From Rutidosis leptorrhynchoides (taxonomy: Eukaryota > Streptophyta > Magnoliopsida > Asterales > Asteraceae): 64,000 nucleotides of DNA. Made by a program: the position numbers and the translations under genes. Under the pieces are notes generated by a model. The model was not told the DNA's origin and did not search any database. It saw only the letters and a list, made by a program, of their open reading frames with translations. Location of the stretch: positions 20,376,001 through 20,440,000 of the forward strand of contig NC_092340.1 in the NCBI RefSeq assembly GCF_046630445.1, in the 5' to 3' direction. Below are positions 22,947 to 36,465 of this stretch, one piece after another; within the stretch, counting starts at the first letter, position 1; every line of letters begins with the position of its first letter.

Positions 22947-24092
22947 ATGATTCTTCTCAAATCACTAATCGGACCACTACGGAAGCTTCAAGAATATGTC
23001 TTGAAGATTAACCCTAATGTCTATCAAAGCAGGTAATGTTCAGTTTATTCCCACTTTATTTTTAATCAATCATTTTGTTAATATCGATTCATGTATACAA
23101 ATGGTTTTTAAATAGGTTAATGAGAGTTAGTGTTTCTTGTGTTTTGATTCATCTGATTTTTAATCGTTTATTCTAACGTATAGGTTTTGCTGAAGTCTTT
23201 TGATTGTGTAATTAATTACTAGGCACAAATTATGGCAGATTTTCGTATATGAGATAAATACAAATCTCATATAGGTTCATTGCCCTCCAACGGTTCATGA
23301 TTTAGTGTAGAAGCGGTAATCATATTATTAATTTCTTGCCAATATTGAACTTTTGATCATATTTTCGTTCATGACATCTTTTTATTAGAATACATTTCAA
23401 TTTGTCTTGCATTTCTTTGTAGACATATGGTGAATGATGTAGCTCGTGTGAAGAGATTAGAAAAGCATATAGAAGAAAAGGCTGGGGTATGACTAATCCG
23501 GAGTTGATTGACTATGTAAGACAAAACATATATTTATGTTCTGTACGGTTTTATTAATAGGTGAAACATATAATAAAAGTTTGGAGAAGATTTAGAGTTT
23601 CAGGCTCTTATTAATTCGACACTTATATATATTGAAGTATTTGAGTCTACTTTCAGTTCCACTGTTGCTATTACAGTAATTGTTTCATTGTACTTTGGTG
23701 ATAATTTTATTTTATTGTGGGTCTCAGTGTAAACTGGAGGTTTTGCTCAGAGGATTAAAGATGACTATATGAAGAAGGTGAAGGATGCAATTTTATGGGT
23801 CTTTGGAGGATAACAATGTGGCTGGAAATTTTCATTTCATCTAAAGCTTCCATCAGTCGGGTATTGATATTCCTGATTTACTAGCTTTTCCAAGAGGAGT
23901 ATTATAAGGTAGGCTAGAATCCCCATCCTTCTGCAGACCATCAATTTATTGAAGTATTGTTTTTTTTTGTTTTTTTTTGTTTGTAAATCTGAAATCGTAC
24001 CTTCAATTGATTTCTGCTAATAAATTGACAATGCATCATGCAGATAAGTCACAAGATAAATAAATTAGCTTTTGGAGATTATTATCCTGGAG
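22947..24092 (+). pseudogene. Decayed multi-exon host gene, plus strand, unidentified
   Basis: Four blocks bounded by plausible splice sites: 22947-23032 (starts at an ATG, ends AG before GTAATG), 23423-23515 (after TTTGTAG, before GTAAGA), 23728-23908 (after CTCAG, before GTAGG) and 24044-24092 (after TGCAG, before GTACG). Blocks 1 and 2 join in one frame (NPNVYQSR then HMVNDVARVKRLEKHIEEK). Block 2 has a one-base frameshift before TNPELIDY, and block 3 has a stop and shifts around GGFAQRIKDDYMKKVKDAI. Family not recognised. Any further exons would lie beyond the F insertion at 24290, so the insertion may have cut the gene. Confidence 0.45.
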
Positions 24093-24284
24093 GTACGATT
24101 CCTCTTGATGGGTATTTATTTTCGTTTACTTTTGTCACTTTACTATGTCACATGCCATAGATGACAAAATGGGTGGGTCAAATGCTTTTGGATAACAACT
24201 AATTTTTCTTGTGACGTCAGAATGGATCACTTTTGCTGATTTTGTTTTTATATACTCACATTTATAGCTCCCAACATATGTTGC
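24093..24284 (+). other. Host sequence up to element F
   Basis: No coding signal seen. Probably intron or downstream sequence of the decayed plus-strand gene. Confidence 0.3.
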
Positions 24285-24289
24285 AATAT
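24285..24289. repeat. Presumed target-site duplication AATAT left of element F
   Basis: Five bases before the LTR end of F. The matching copy should follow the far end of F's other LTR, which lies beyond the nested insertions and outside the window, so it is unconfirmed. Confidence 0.35.
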
Positions 24290-26333
24290 TAAAACAACCC
24301 AACCCGTAATTAACCAGACATATTTTGTTTTTAAAATAATAAACCAATAACACGTCACTTCAATTGGTTATAAGATGTCAACCATTTCGTACAAGCATTT
24401 AAACATTTAACATGTTTAAAGTTTACATCATCGGCACAAAGGCCCTTAATCAAATGTAACACAAGTTCGACCCATTATGATAGTTTTAAACCTAACGACA
24501 CTCGAGCATGGTTTTGGGCTAAACTACCTAAAACACTAGGTCAACTTCCAAAAGCTTCATCTAGCAAACAACATAGGAATATCTAATTCCCGGCAACCCA
24601 TTTTCCCTTCTCCATAATCGCACCTAAAAAAAGTAAACAACGAGAGGGGTAAGCAAAACGCTTAGTGAATGCAATAATTATACATATACATATATAACCT
24701 ACTTACTTGCAATCACTTACAGATTTACCGCATACATTCTAGCAATATAAATTAGCATACCATCGTAAAGTATGACGCTAAACCTCCGACAACACAAGCT
24801 ATCATAACAATAGCATATAACACGAACAATATAATACGCTACACTACAACACATAACCATGGTTAACCAATCGTACTAAGGAATGGTACTCACATTTCCC
24901 ATCGGTGTTCATAACAACCGTTAGCGTACTTAACACGTCGTACACTAACCCCACATGTGGCATCTTAACACGTCGATACTTCACCCCGGGTGGCGCCTTA
25001 ACACGTCGACACTTCACCTGTCATACTTCCTGGAGTGGTGTCTTAACACGTCGACACTTCACCCCCGAGTGGTGTCTTAACACGTCGACACTTCACTCGT
25101 CACGTGAGATGTGGTGTCTTAACACGTAGACACTTCACCCCTCACGCTACACAAATAAATAAATCATATACGCACACATATAATTATTCCACTCACCTTA
25201 GCGCCTAGATGACGATTACACAATCCGCAAGCTTCGAAGTTAAGTAACTAATACATTAAGTACACATTCAATACATAAACTCGATTGGACTAAACACCAA
25301 CAATTAACTCATGTGCATTTAATGACCCATTTGCATTAAATGACTCATTTACACTAAAACCGCCCATTTAAGGTCAAGATTGGTCATAAATCACTAAAAG
25401 CTAGTGATTAAAGTCCCACAACACCAACTAACACAAACTTAGGGTCTTTCATACCCATCTTACTCAACTAGGTCAACCATTACCCATTTAACCCATTTTA
25501 ACACCAAGACTCACAATTTGGTCAAACTTGAACCCATTAACAACCTTTCACTAACATACAAGGGTACTAATGTTTTAACAACACAATTAACACCTACAAA
25601 CACCAAACCCATGACCAAACCCTAGATTTCAAGCCTTGGGGGTTCCATACACCAATTTAACCCAAATTCACCCATTTAACCCCCAAATGGGTCTTACAAG
25701 TCTCAAATGAACAAACCCTAGCCATAAATCAAATTAAACTCAAAACGCGGAGTTAAGACTTACCAACACTATCAAAACGTAGTTAGAGACGTAGGGAACA
25801 ACTTTAAAACCTGGGCTCGGGCAGGATTTGGCCTTCTTCTTCCGCAAAGTGAGCTCTCTCACTCTAAAACTCACTCTCTCTCTCTCTAAAATTGAATGTG
25901 GGTAGATGGAGAAGTGTTTAATGAGGTTAGGATAGGCTTGTATCAGTTTTTAGGCTCCTCAAACTGTTCACCAAGTAAAAAGACCAAAACACCCCCAAAG
26001 ATTCCCTTAATAACGGGTTGAAAAGTCAATTCAGCGATATTGTCGCGTTTCGCGACTATGTGTCGCGATTCGCGATAACCAAAATGCGACAGTGACAGCT
26101 CAGACGTGACAGGTTGATTAGGTGGGGTGGTTTTCAACCGTCGCGTATCAACCAACTTTGTCGCGAATCTCGACAAGCCAACTCGCGACATACCAAGCTT
26201 AAACGCGACAGTTTAACAATATGGTCCCTAAACTTGATTCTTAAGTCATGTAACCACATATGCAACCAAGTATAAACGTTCTAAAGATCAAACACGTACC
26301 TCAGACATGTATGATAAAAAACGAGATGTTACA
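24290..26333 (-). repeat. 3' LTR of element F
   Basis: 2044 bp. The minus-strand start TGTAACATCTCG is next to the purine tract, and the end is GGTTGTTTTA. Contains an internal cluster of short repeats (24920-25140). The homologous LTR starts at 31153. Confidence 0.88.
24920..25140. repeat. Cluster of about six spaced repeats inside the F LTR
   Basis: The core CTTAACACGTCGACACTTC (with variants) occurs about six times with 11-24 bp spacers. The same cluster, more diverged, lies in the other LTR at about 31764-31977. Each copy carries ACACGTCGAC, which includes an ACGT core of the kind bound by plant bZIP factors. Conservation in both LTRs shows it predates insertion. Confidence 0.8.
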
Positions 26334-29300
26334 ACTCTCCCCCACTTGAATCGGAGCGCGCCCTCGCGATCCAAGCCACATGACAAGCCGGAAGATAAAC
26401 CAAAACAAACTCTTCGGGTTCCCACGTAAACTCGGAACCCTTCTGATGACGCCATTGGACCTTAAAAGTCCTCACCTCTTTGTTACGCAACATTTTAACC
26501 TTTTCATCAAGAATGGCTATCGGTTCTTCAACATACTCTAGTTTGTTATTTAGAGCAATCTCATCTAACGGCACCCAAGTCGAGTCATCCGCAAGACACT
26601 TACGGAGATGAGAAACATGAAATGTGTTATGGATTCCCGCAAGCTCTTCGGGTAACTCAAGTCTATAAGCAACCTCACCAACACGAGCCAAAACCTTGAA
26701 AGGACCAATAAACCGAGGAGCTAACTTTCCCCGTTTTCGAAACCGAATAACACCTTTCCATGGCGAAACTTTAAGCATCACCATGTCACCTTCTTGGAAC
26801 TCAATCGGTCGCCTTCATTTATCGGCATAAGACTTTTGTCTATCTTGCACTGCCTTAAGTCGAGCCCGAATTATCTCGATCTTACTATTCGTCTCTAGAA
26901 CCAAATCGGTACTCCTGATTTCTCTTTGTCCCACTTCAATCCAACAAATAGGAGTTCGACACCTTCGCCCATAAAGCATCTCATCCGGTGGCATCCCAAT
27001 ACTAGCATGATAGTTATTGTTGTGCGAGAATTCCACCAAAGGCAAGTGCTCATCCCAACTACCACTGAAATCAATAACACAGGCCCGTAACATATCCTTC
27101 AATGTTTGATTCGTACGCTCGGGTTGACCGTCCGTTTGAGGATGATACGCCGTGCTCATCTTCAATTGAGTACCCATATCTTCATGAAACTTATTCCAAA
27201 ACCGAGACGTGAAACCAGTATCTCGATCCGAAACAATAGATATAGGAACCCCATGCCTTGATATCACCTCTTTGATAAACAACTTAGACAAGGTCTCCGG
27301 CGATATCATTTCCCGAATGGGAAGAAACAAGGCACTCTTCGTCAACCGATCAACTATCACCCAAATCGTATCAAATTGGGTTCTCGTCGTCTTTGGTAAC
27401 TTTGTAATGAAATCCATGGTAATGTGCTCCCATTTACACTTTGGAATTTTCAACGGTTGTAACATACCATACGGCTTTTGGTGTTCGACCTTAACTTACA
27501 AACATGTGACGCATTGTTCAACATACTTAACAACATCACGTTTCATGCCAGGCCACCAATACTCTTTCTTTAAATCATGATACATCTTTGTCGCACCCGG
27601 ATGAATGGAATACTTTGACTTATGTGCTTCATCAAGTAGCGCTTGTCGGTAGTCTCCCATTTTAGGCACCTACACTCTTCCTTGAAAGGACAACAAACCA
27701 TGCGGGCCTAAAGTAATAGACTCCGTTTGCCCCATGATTCGTTCTTCATGTTTGTTGTTAACAAAAGCTTCAATTTGAGTCTCACCGAGCTTCAAAAGAA
27801 AATCGTTAGTAATAATCATGCGTAACGATCCCACTCGTATTGCCGGATGTTAACTCTTTTGACTCAACGCATCCGTGATAACATTCGCCTTACTCGGATG
27901 GTAGAGTATCTCATAATCATAATCCTTTACCACATCCATCCACCTACGTTGACGATAATTCAAATCTCGTTGGTTAAACAGATGTTTCAAACTCTTATGA
28001 TCCGAATAAATCGTACACTTGACACCATACAAGTAGTGTCGCCAAATTTTCAATGCATGAACCACCGTCGCCAATTCAAGATCATGAGTCGGGTATCTCT
28101 TTTCGTGTTCCTTTAATTTTCGAGAGGCGTAAGCGATGACTTTACCTCTTTGCATTAGAACACACCCGATTTCATTTAATGAGGGATCACAATAAACCGT
28201 CATATCTTCAATTCCCTCCGGTAATACCAACACCGGAGTTTGACACAACTTTTCCTTCAACAATTGAAAGGCAATCTCTTGCTCATTTTCCCAATTAAAC
28301 CTCACGTTCTTCCTTGTCAACTTTGTTAACGGAGAAGCGATCTTAGAAAAGTCTTTGATAAACTGACGATAATAACCGGCCAATTCGAGAAAACTTAAAA
28401 TTTTTGTAGGCGTAGTCGGTTGTCCCCAACTCTTCACCGTCTCTATCTTCCCCGGATCTACTTGAATACCTTCTTTATTCACAATATGACCAAGGAATTG
28501 CACTTCCCTTAGCCAAAATTCGCACTTGGAAAATTTTGCATACAACTTCTCCTTCCGCAACGTCTTCAACACTTCGTGCAAATGGTGTTCATGTTCCTTC
28601 ATACTCTTAGTATAGACAAGTATGTCGTCAATGAACACAATTACCGACTTGTCCAACATAGGTTGTCACACTCGGTTCATAAGATCCATGAATGCCACCG
28701 GTGCATTCGTAAGACCAAAAGGCATAACTACAAACTTAAAATGCCCGTAACGAGTTCGAAAATCCGTTTTCTCTATATCCTCCTCACGGACCCGTACTTG
28801 GTGATAGCCGGACCGTAAGTCAATTTTAGAAAAATACGTCGCACCTTGGAGTTAGTCAAACAAATCGTCAATCCGAGGCAATGGATAACGATTCTTGATC
28901 GTCACTTTGTTCAACTCCTGATAATCGATGCACATCCGCATACTACCATCCTTCTTTTTCACGAATAAAACCGGAGCACCCCATGGAGAGGCACTCGGTC
29001 GAATGAAACCCTTTTCAAGCAACTCTTGGGTTTGATTTAACAACTCTTGCATTTCCGCCGGTGCTAAACGATAAGGAGTCTTAGCAATAGGGGTAGCCCC
29101 CGGAACCAACTCAATGCGAAATTCAACTTGTCTTTCCGCCGGAACACCCGGTAACTCATCCGGAAAAACGTCTTCAAATTTATTAACCACCTGAATTTCA
29201 CGAATGGATGGTGGCTCATCACGAGTATCAACTACATGGGTAAGAAAACCATACCACCACTATTAAGAAAACGTCGCGCCCGTGCATAAGTGCATAATGG

Positions 29301-30773
29301 TACGAGTCTCCTTCGCTTATCGCCGTGAATGATTAACTCTCCCCCACTTGGGGCCTTTACATGAATGAACTTTTCGTGGCATGCAATATCGGCCCTATAA
29401 CAATTGAGCCAATCCATAACAACAACAATATCAAACTCACCCAAAGTCATCAGAATGAGATCGATTTTGAACGTTTCGGTACCAAACACAACATTACAAT
29501 CTTTACAAACATCAACCCCTAGCACCGTTTTGTCATCCGCTATTTCAACTTCTACCGAATGACTTAACTTAGCTAACGGTTTATTAAGTTTAGGCACAAA
29601 TCTTGGAGACATAAACGACAAATTAGCACCACTATCAAAAAGTATCCTTGCCGGATTAGAGTTAACTATGAAAGTACCTGAGACAACTTCATTGGATTGC
29701 TTGGCCTCATCATTGGTCATCAAATAATTTCGCCCCCGAGCCGTACCCGCCACTTTCTCCAACTTCTTAACTTGATCACCCCGCAACTCGGGACATTTCG
29801 ACCTTCGGTGTCCTTGCTTTTGACAATTAAAACACGTGAGTGTGCTTGCGGAAGATGGGTTCGGGCAATCACGAGCCATATGACCCTTTTGTCCACAATT
29901 GTAGCACGTGTAAGAAAAACCTCCGGAAGCACCCTTCTTCACACTACCAACACTCTCGGTTGCACCTTTAATCTTCTTGTTCGAATGACTAGTAGCTTCA
30001 AACTTTCTTTTGCCAAAAGTAAAGCCACTCTTTTTCGAAATGAGCGGCTAAAAACCTGTAGCAATGTCAAATAACTCATCAAAAGTTTTCACTGAATTTC
30101 TACTAATCTTTTCTTGGTAGTTATCGTTCAAGGTTCGATAGAAATCTTCTTTCAACATATGATCATTACCGATGTACTCCGAACAAAATTGGGTCTTTGA
30201 TAAGAAAACGGATTTGAGAGTGTTCAAATCCATCGACCCTTGCCTCAAGGCATGCAACTCGTCATTAAGCCTAGAAAGATCGGCCGACGTTCGGTATTCC
30301 TTGAAAAATTCTGTTTTCAATTCATCCCACGTGAATTCCATACATTTTTCTTCACCATAAAGCCTAATCTTTTCGTCCCATCACATCTTGGCATCATCCC
30401 TTAACATGCTACAACCATACCTCGTCATCTTATCAAGAGGGCATTCACAAGTACGAAAAGCCCCCTCCATATCGGAGATCCATCGATTGCTCTTTAGTGG
30501 ATCCCGTTCGCCCTCAAAAGTGGGAGGTTGAGCATCTTTGAAATTTTTGTAGTAAAAGTCTCGTCTTCCAACATTATCTTCGTGATGAACAACCTTTACT
30601 TGTTCCTTGACTAGATTGACTACTTGCTTGTCAATCGAATCTAAGAACATCTTCTTTACGTCCTCCAAAAAGGCCGCGTGACGTCTTTGCATAATGGCCT
30701 CAACTTTGGCAGTGAACTCGGCGTCCTCGCTCGTGCCTCCGTCATTCATGTCGTGTCCATTTCTCATCTCCAT
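26329..30773 (-). pseudogene. gag-pol of element F, frameshifted and interrupted
   Basis: Minus-strand order: gag (30773 to about 30048, broken near 30380 and 30345), two zinc knuckles (CYNCGQKGHMARDC, CFNCQKQGHRRSKC, about 29910-29790), protease (LFDSGANLSFMS), a frameshift near 29250, RT (29190-27850, FIDDILVY near 28630, breaks near 28850 and 28660), RNase H, a broken linker (27849-27466), integrase core with the expected acidic residues ([24 protein letters not shown]), and a chromodomain-like end (FTWEPEEF). The first part lies in one frame and everything after 29250 in another. The main domains are still recognisable, but the frame is not expressible. Confidence 0.9.
26334..26346 (-). 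other. Polypurine tract of element F
   Basis: Minus strand reads AGTGGGGGAGAGT immediately before the TGTAAC start of the 3' LTR, the expected plus-strand primer. Confidence 0.85.
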
Positions 30774-31138
30774 TCTATAAAACAGAATAGGTTAAACAAC
30801 GAGACGAAAAGACGTGACATAAATATACACATACACCTCACCACCCCATCTTACTCAACAATCGTCGTGCATCGCTTGTTTGACACGATTTGCACCGGTA
30901 ACAATGGTAGCTAGTCATTGTTACACGAGCACTTCGCATCAACTCGCTAGTACAACGTCTATATCACTCGATGATTGCAAACACTATACAAAACAATTAA
31001 CGCAAAGTTAGTTCACCTAAACATAGGCACTAACCAAACGCGGTCCGACCCGTCTCCTACAAGTCCCGCATACAACACATACACAATAAAGTCTAAGTTT
31101 AGGCACCTATCTCAAGTCGCCTAAATTCCTTGGACCAT
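30774..31138 (-). other. Leader of element F
   Basis: Untranslated stretch between the primer site and gag. No extra frame of the A/B kind is present here. Confidence 0.6.
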
Positions 31139-31150
31139 GCTCTGATACCA
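31139..31150 (-). other. Primer-binding site of element F (initiator Met tRNA, perfect)
   Basis: Minus strand TGGTATCAGAGC, an exact match to the usual complement of the initiator-Met tRNA end, two bases inside the 5' LTR. Confidence 0.9.
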
Positions 31151-31152
31151 CT

Positions 31153-32665
31153 TAAAACAACCCAACCCGTAATTAACCCGACAAAATTTTTTTTTAAAAA
31201 TAATAAACCAATAACACGTCACTTCAATTGGTTATAAGATGTCAACCATTTCGTACAAGCGTTTAAACGTTTAACATGTTTAAAGTTTACATCATCAGCA
31301 CAAAGGCCCTTAATCAAATGTAACACAAGTTCGACCCATTATGATAGTTTTAAACCTAACGACGCTCGAGCATGGTTTGGGGCTAAACTACCCAAAACAC
31401 TAGGTCGACTTCCAAAAGCTTCATCTAGCGGCAACCCCTTTTCCCTTCTCCATAATCGCACCTAAAAAAAGTAAACAACGAGAGGGGTAAGCAAAACGCT
31501 TAGTGAATGCAATAATTATACATATACATATATAACCTACTTACTTGCAATCACTTACTCATTTACCGCATACATTCTAGCAATATAAATTAGCATACCA
31601 TCGCAAAGTATGACGCTAAACCTTCGACCACAAGCTAGCATAACAATAGCATATAACACGAACAATATAATATGGTACACTACAACACATAACCATGGTT
31701 AACCAATCGTACAAAGGAATGGTACTCTCATTTCCCATCGGTCTTCATAACAACCGTTAGAGTACTTAACACATCATACACTAACCCTACGGGTGACATC
31801 TTAACATGTTGATACTTTACCCTGGGTGGCACCTTAACACGTTAACACTTCACCCGTCATACTTCCTGGAGTGGTGCCTTAACACGTCGACACTTCACTC
31901 CCGAGTGATGTCTTAACACGTTAACACTTCACTCGTCATGTGAAATGTGGTGTCTTAACACGTCGACACTTCACGCCTCACGCTACACAAATAAATACAT
32001 TATATACGCACACATATAATTATTCCACTCACCTTAACGCCTAGGTGACTATTACACAATCCGCAAGCTTCGAAGTTAAGTACCTGATACATTAAGTACA
32101 CATTCAATACACAAACTCGATTGGACTAAACATCAGCAATTAACTCATGTGCATTTAATGACCCAATTGCATTAAATGACCCATTTACACCAAAACCGCC
32201 CATTTAAGGTCAAGACTGGTCATAAATCACTAAAAGTTAGTGATTAAAGTCCCACAACACCAACTAACACAAACTTAGGGTCTTTCATACCCATCTTACT
32301 CAACTAGGTCAACCATTACCCATTTGACCCATTTTAACACCAAGACTCACTATTTGGTCAAAATTGAACCCATTAACAACCTTTCACTAACACATAAGGG
32401 TACTAGTGTTTTAACAACATAATTAACACCTACAAACACCAAACCTATGACCAAACCCTAGATTTCAAGCCTTAGGGTTTCCATACACCAATTTAACCCA
32501 AATTCACCCATTTAACCCCCAAATGAGTCTTACAAGTCTCAAATAAACAAACCCTAGCCATAAATCAAATTAAACTCAAAACACGGAGTTAAGACTTACT
32601 AACACTATCAAGACGAGTTAAAGACGTAGGGAACAACTTTAAAACTTGGGCTCGGGCGGGATTTG
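31153..32665 (-). repeat. 5' LTR of element F, partial
   Basis: About 1513 bp alignable to 24290 through about 25835. It ends abruptly at GGGATTTG, where the LTR of C begins. The remaining roughly 500 bp must lie beyond C, outside the window. ATTTG (32661-32665) would be the target duplication made by C. Confidence 0.85.
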
Positions 32666-33179
32666 TGAAATGTCCCGTTCATATCGATTATAAACGTTTC
32701 ATATTAATTGGTTTCGTTGCGAGGTTTTGACCTCTATATGAGACGTTTTTCCAAAGACTGCATTCGTTTTTAAACAAACCATAACCTTTATTTTATCACC
32801 AAACGTTTAAAAGACATAACTTAGATTATCAAAAAATGATAATCTAAAATATAACACTTACACACGACCATTACATAATGGTTTACAATAATAATACGTT
32901 ACAACAAAATAAGTTCCCGAATGCAGTTTTTAAACAATATATTACAAGCATGCTGACTCCAAATCTTGTCCTTAATTTAGCATGCAACAGCGGAAGCTCT
33001 TAATAATCACCTGAGAATAAACATGCTTAAAACGTCAACAAAAATGTTGGTGAGTTATAGGTTTAACCTATATATCAATTTGTAATAATAGACCACAAGA
33101 TTTCATTTTTCATAAATTGCACACAGATATATATCAATCTGTATAAAAATCATTCATATGGTGAACACCCGGTAACCGA
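32666..33179 (-). repeat. LTR of element C, left part
   Basis: 514 bp homologous to the LTR end of A, B and E. It stops at GGTAACCGA, where B is inserted; the interrupted sequence resumes at 46356 (CATTAACAAGATGC), exactly as in uninterrupted LTR copies. Confidence 0.9.
33175..33179. repeat. Target-site duplication ACCGA, left of element B
   Basis: ACCGA directly before the TGAAATG LTR end of B. Repeated exactly at 46351-46355 after its other end. Confidence 0.95.
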
Positions 33180-36100
33180 TGAAATGTCCCGTTCTTATTG
33201 ATTAAAAACGTTCCATAATAATTGATTTCGTTGCGAGGTTTTGACCTCTATATGATACGTTTTTCAAAGACTGCATTCATTTTAAAACAAACCATAACCT
33301 TTATTTCATCAATAAAGGTTTAAAAAGCTTTACGTAGATTATCAAATAATGATAATCTAAAATATCCTGTTTACACACGACCATTACATAATGGTTTACA
33401 ATACAAATATGTTACAATAAAATAAGTTTCTTGAATGCAGTTTTTACACAATATCATACAAGCATGGACTCCAAATCTCGTCCTTATTTAAGTATGCGAC
33501 AGCGGAAGCTCTTAATAATCACCTGAGAATAAACATGCTTAAAACGTCAACAAAAATGTTGGTGAGTTATAGGTTTAACCTATATATATCAAATCATAAT
33601 AATAGACCACAAGATTTCATATTTCAATACACATCCCATACATAGAGATAAAAATCATTCATATGGTGAACACCTGGTAACCGACATTAACAAGATGCAT
33701 ATATAAGAATATCCCCATCATTCCGAGACACCCTTCGGATATGATATAAATTTCGAAGTACTAAAGCATCTGGTACTTTGGATGGGGTTTGTTAGGCTCA
33801 ATAGATCTATCTTTAGGATTCGCGTCAATTAGGGTGTCTATTCCCTAATTCTTAGATTACCAGACTTAATAAAAAGGGGCATATTCGATTTCGATAATTC
33901 AACCATAGAATGTAGTTTCACGTACTTGTGTCTATTTTGTAAATCATTTATAAAACCTGCATGTATTCTCATCCCAAAAATATTAGATTTTAAAAGTGGG
34001 ACTATAACTCACTTTCACAGATTTTTACTTCGTCGGGAAGTAAGACTTGGCCACTGGTTGATTCACGAACCAATAACAATATATACATATATATCAAAGT
34101 ATGTTCAAAATATATTTACAACACTTTTAATATATTTTAATGTTTTAAGTTTATTAAGTCAGCTGTCCTCGTTAGTAACCTACAACTAGTTGTCCACAGT
34201 TAGATGTACAAAAATAAATCGATAAATATTATCTTGAATCAATCCACGACCCAGTGTATACGTATCTCAGTATTGATCACAACTCAAACTATATATATTT
34301 TGGAATCAACCTCAACCCTGTATAACTAACTCCAACATTCACATATAGAGTGTCTATGGTTGTTCCGAAATATATATAGATGTGTCAACATGATAGGTCA
34401 AAAAATTGTATACGTGTCAATGGTATCTCAAGATTACATAATATACAATACAAGTTGATTAAGTTATGGTTGGAATAGATTTGTTACCAATTTTCACGTA
34501 GCTAAAACGAGAAAAATTATCCAATCTTGTTTTACCCATAACTTCTTCATTTTAAATCCGTTTTGAGTGAATCAAATTGTTATGGTTTCATATTGAACTC
34601 TATTTTATGAATCTAAACAGAAAAAGTATAGGTTTATAGTCGGAAAAATAAGTTACAAGTCGTTTTTGTAAAGGTAGTCATTTCAGTCGAAAGAACGACG
34701 TCTAGATGACCATTTTAGAAAACATACTTCCACTTTGAGTTTAACTATAATTTTTGGATATAGTTTCATGTTCATAATAAAAATCATTTTCTCAGAATAA
34801 CAACTTTTAAATCAAAGTTTATCATAGTTTTTGATTAACTAACCCAAAACAGCCCGCGGTGTTACTACGACGGCGTAAATCCGGTTTTACGGTGTTTTTC
34901 GTGTTTCCAGGTTTTAAATCATTAAGTTAGCATATCATATAGATATAGAACATGTGTTTAGTTGATTTTAAAAGTCAAGTTAGAAGGATTAACTTTTGTT
35001 TGCGAACAAGTTTAGAATTAACTAAACTATGTTCTAGTGATTACAAGTTTAAACATTCGAATAAGATAGCTTTATATGTATGAATCGAATGATGTTATGA
35101 ACATCATTACTACCTTAAGTTCATTGGATAAACCTACTGGAAAAGAGAAAAATGGATCTAGCTTTAACGGATCCTTGGATGGCTCGAAGTTCTTGAAGCA
35201 GAATCATGACACGAAAACAAGTTCAAGTAAGATCATCACTTGAAATAAGATTGTTATAGTTATAGAAATTGAACCAAAGTTTGAATATGATTATTACCTT
35301 GTATTAGAATGATAACCTACTGTAAGAAACAAAGATTTCTTGAGGTTGGATGATCACCTTACAAGATTGGAAGTGAGCTAGCAAACTTGAAAGTATTCTT
35401 GATTTTATGTAACTAGAACTTGTAGAATATATGAAGAACACTTAGAACTTGAAGATATAACTTGAGAGAGATCAATTAGATGAAGAAAATTGAAGAATGA
35501 AAGTGTTTGTAGGTGTTTTTGGTCGTTGGTGTATGGATTAGATATAAAGGATATGTAATTTTTTTTCATGTAAATAAGTCATGAATGATTACTCATATTT
35601 TTGTAATTTTATGAGATATTTCATGCTAGTTGCCAAATGATGGTTCCCACATGTGTTAGGTGACTCACATGGGCTGCTAAGAGCTGATTATTGGAGTTTA
35701 TATACCAATAATACATACATCTAAAAGCTGTGTATTGTACGAGTACGAATACGGGTGCATACGAGTAGAATTGTTGATGAAACTGAACGAGGATATAATT
35801 GTAAGCATTTTTGTTAAGTAGAAGTATTTTGATAAGTGTATTGAAGTCTTTAAAAAGTGTATAAATACATATTAAAACACTACATGTATATACATTTTAA
35901 CTGAGTCGTTAAGTCATCGTTAGTCGTTACATGTAAGTGTTGTTTTGAAACCTTTAGGTTAACGATCTTGTTAAATGTTGTTAACCCAATGTTTATAATA
36001 TCAAATGAGATTTTAAATTATTATATTATCATGATATTATCATGTATGAATATCTCTTAATATGATATATATACATTAAATGTCTTTACAACGATAATCG

Positions 36101-36430
36101 TTACATATATGTCTCGTTTAAAAATCATTAAGTTAGTAGTCTTGTTTTTACATATGTAGTTCATTGTTAATATACTTAATGATATGTTTAATTATCATAG
36201 TATCATGTTAACTATATATATATATCCATATATATGTCATCATATAGTTTTTACAAGTTTTAACGTTCGTAAATCATCGGTCAACTTGGGTGGTCAATTG
36301 TCCATATGAAACATATTTCAATTAATCAAGTCTTAACAAGTTTGATTGCTTAACATGTTAGAAACATTTAATCATGTAAATATCAATCTCAATTAATATA
36401 TATAAGCATGGAAAAGTTCGGGTCACTACA
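33180..36430 (-). repeat. 3' LTR of element B
   Basis: 3251 bp, minus strand TG...CA. Very similar to 43028-46350, but lacking the long TA expansion found there. Confidence 0.95.
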
Positions 36431-36465
36431 GTACCTACCCGTTAAATAAATTTCGTCCCGAAATT
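36431..36465 (-). other. Polypurine-tract region of element B
   Basis: Minus-strand counterpart of 17636-17670, with the same TTTCGGGACGAAATTT motif and GGGTAGGTAC end. Confidence 0.6.

Larger units (their letters stand above)
24290..32665 (-). mobile_element. Element F: older Ty3/gypsy chromovirus (Tekay-like), split by element C
   Basis: Minus-strand element with a complete 3' LTR (24290-26333), polypurine tract, full gag-pol remnant, a perfect initiator-Met primer site and a 5' LTR that is cut at 32665 by insertion of C. LTR starts read TGTAACATC. The two LTRs differ clearly more than those of A or B, including a block of about 20 bp near 24570 missing from the other LTR, so F is older. 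Gag and LTR sequences are unrelated at nucleotide level to the A/B/C/E family, though pol shares the same clade-level features. Confidence 0.9.

Noticed and set aside
24900..25140. CRISPR-like array of spaced repeats
   Set aside because: Spacers are short and irregular, the repeat is inside a plant LTR and is duplicated in the partner LTR, and no cas genes exist. It is an LTR regulatory-type repeat.
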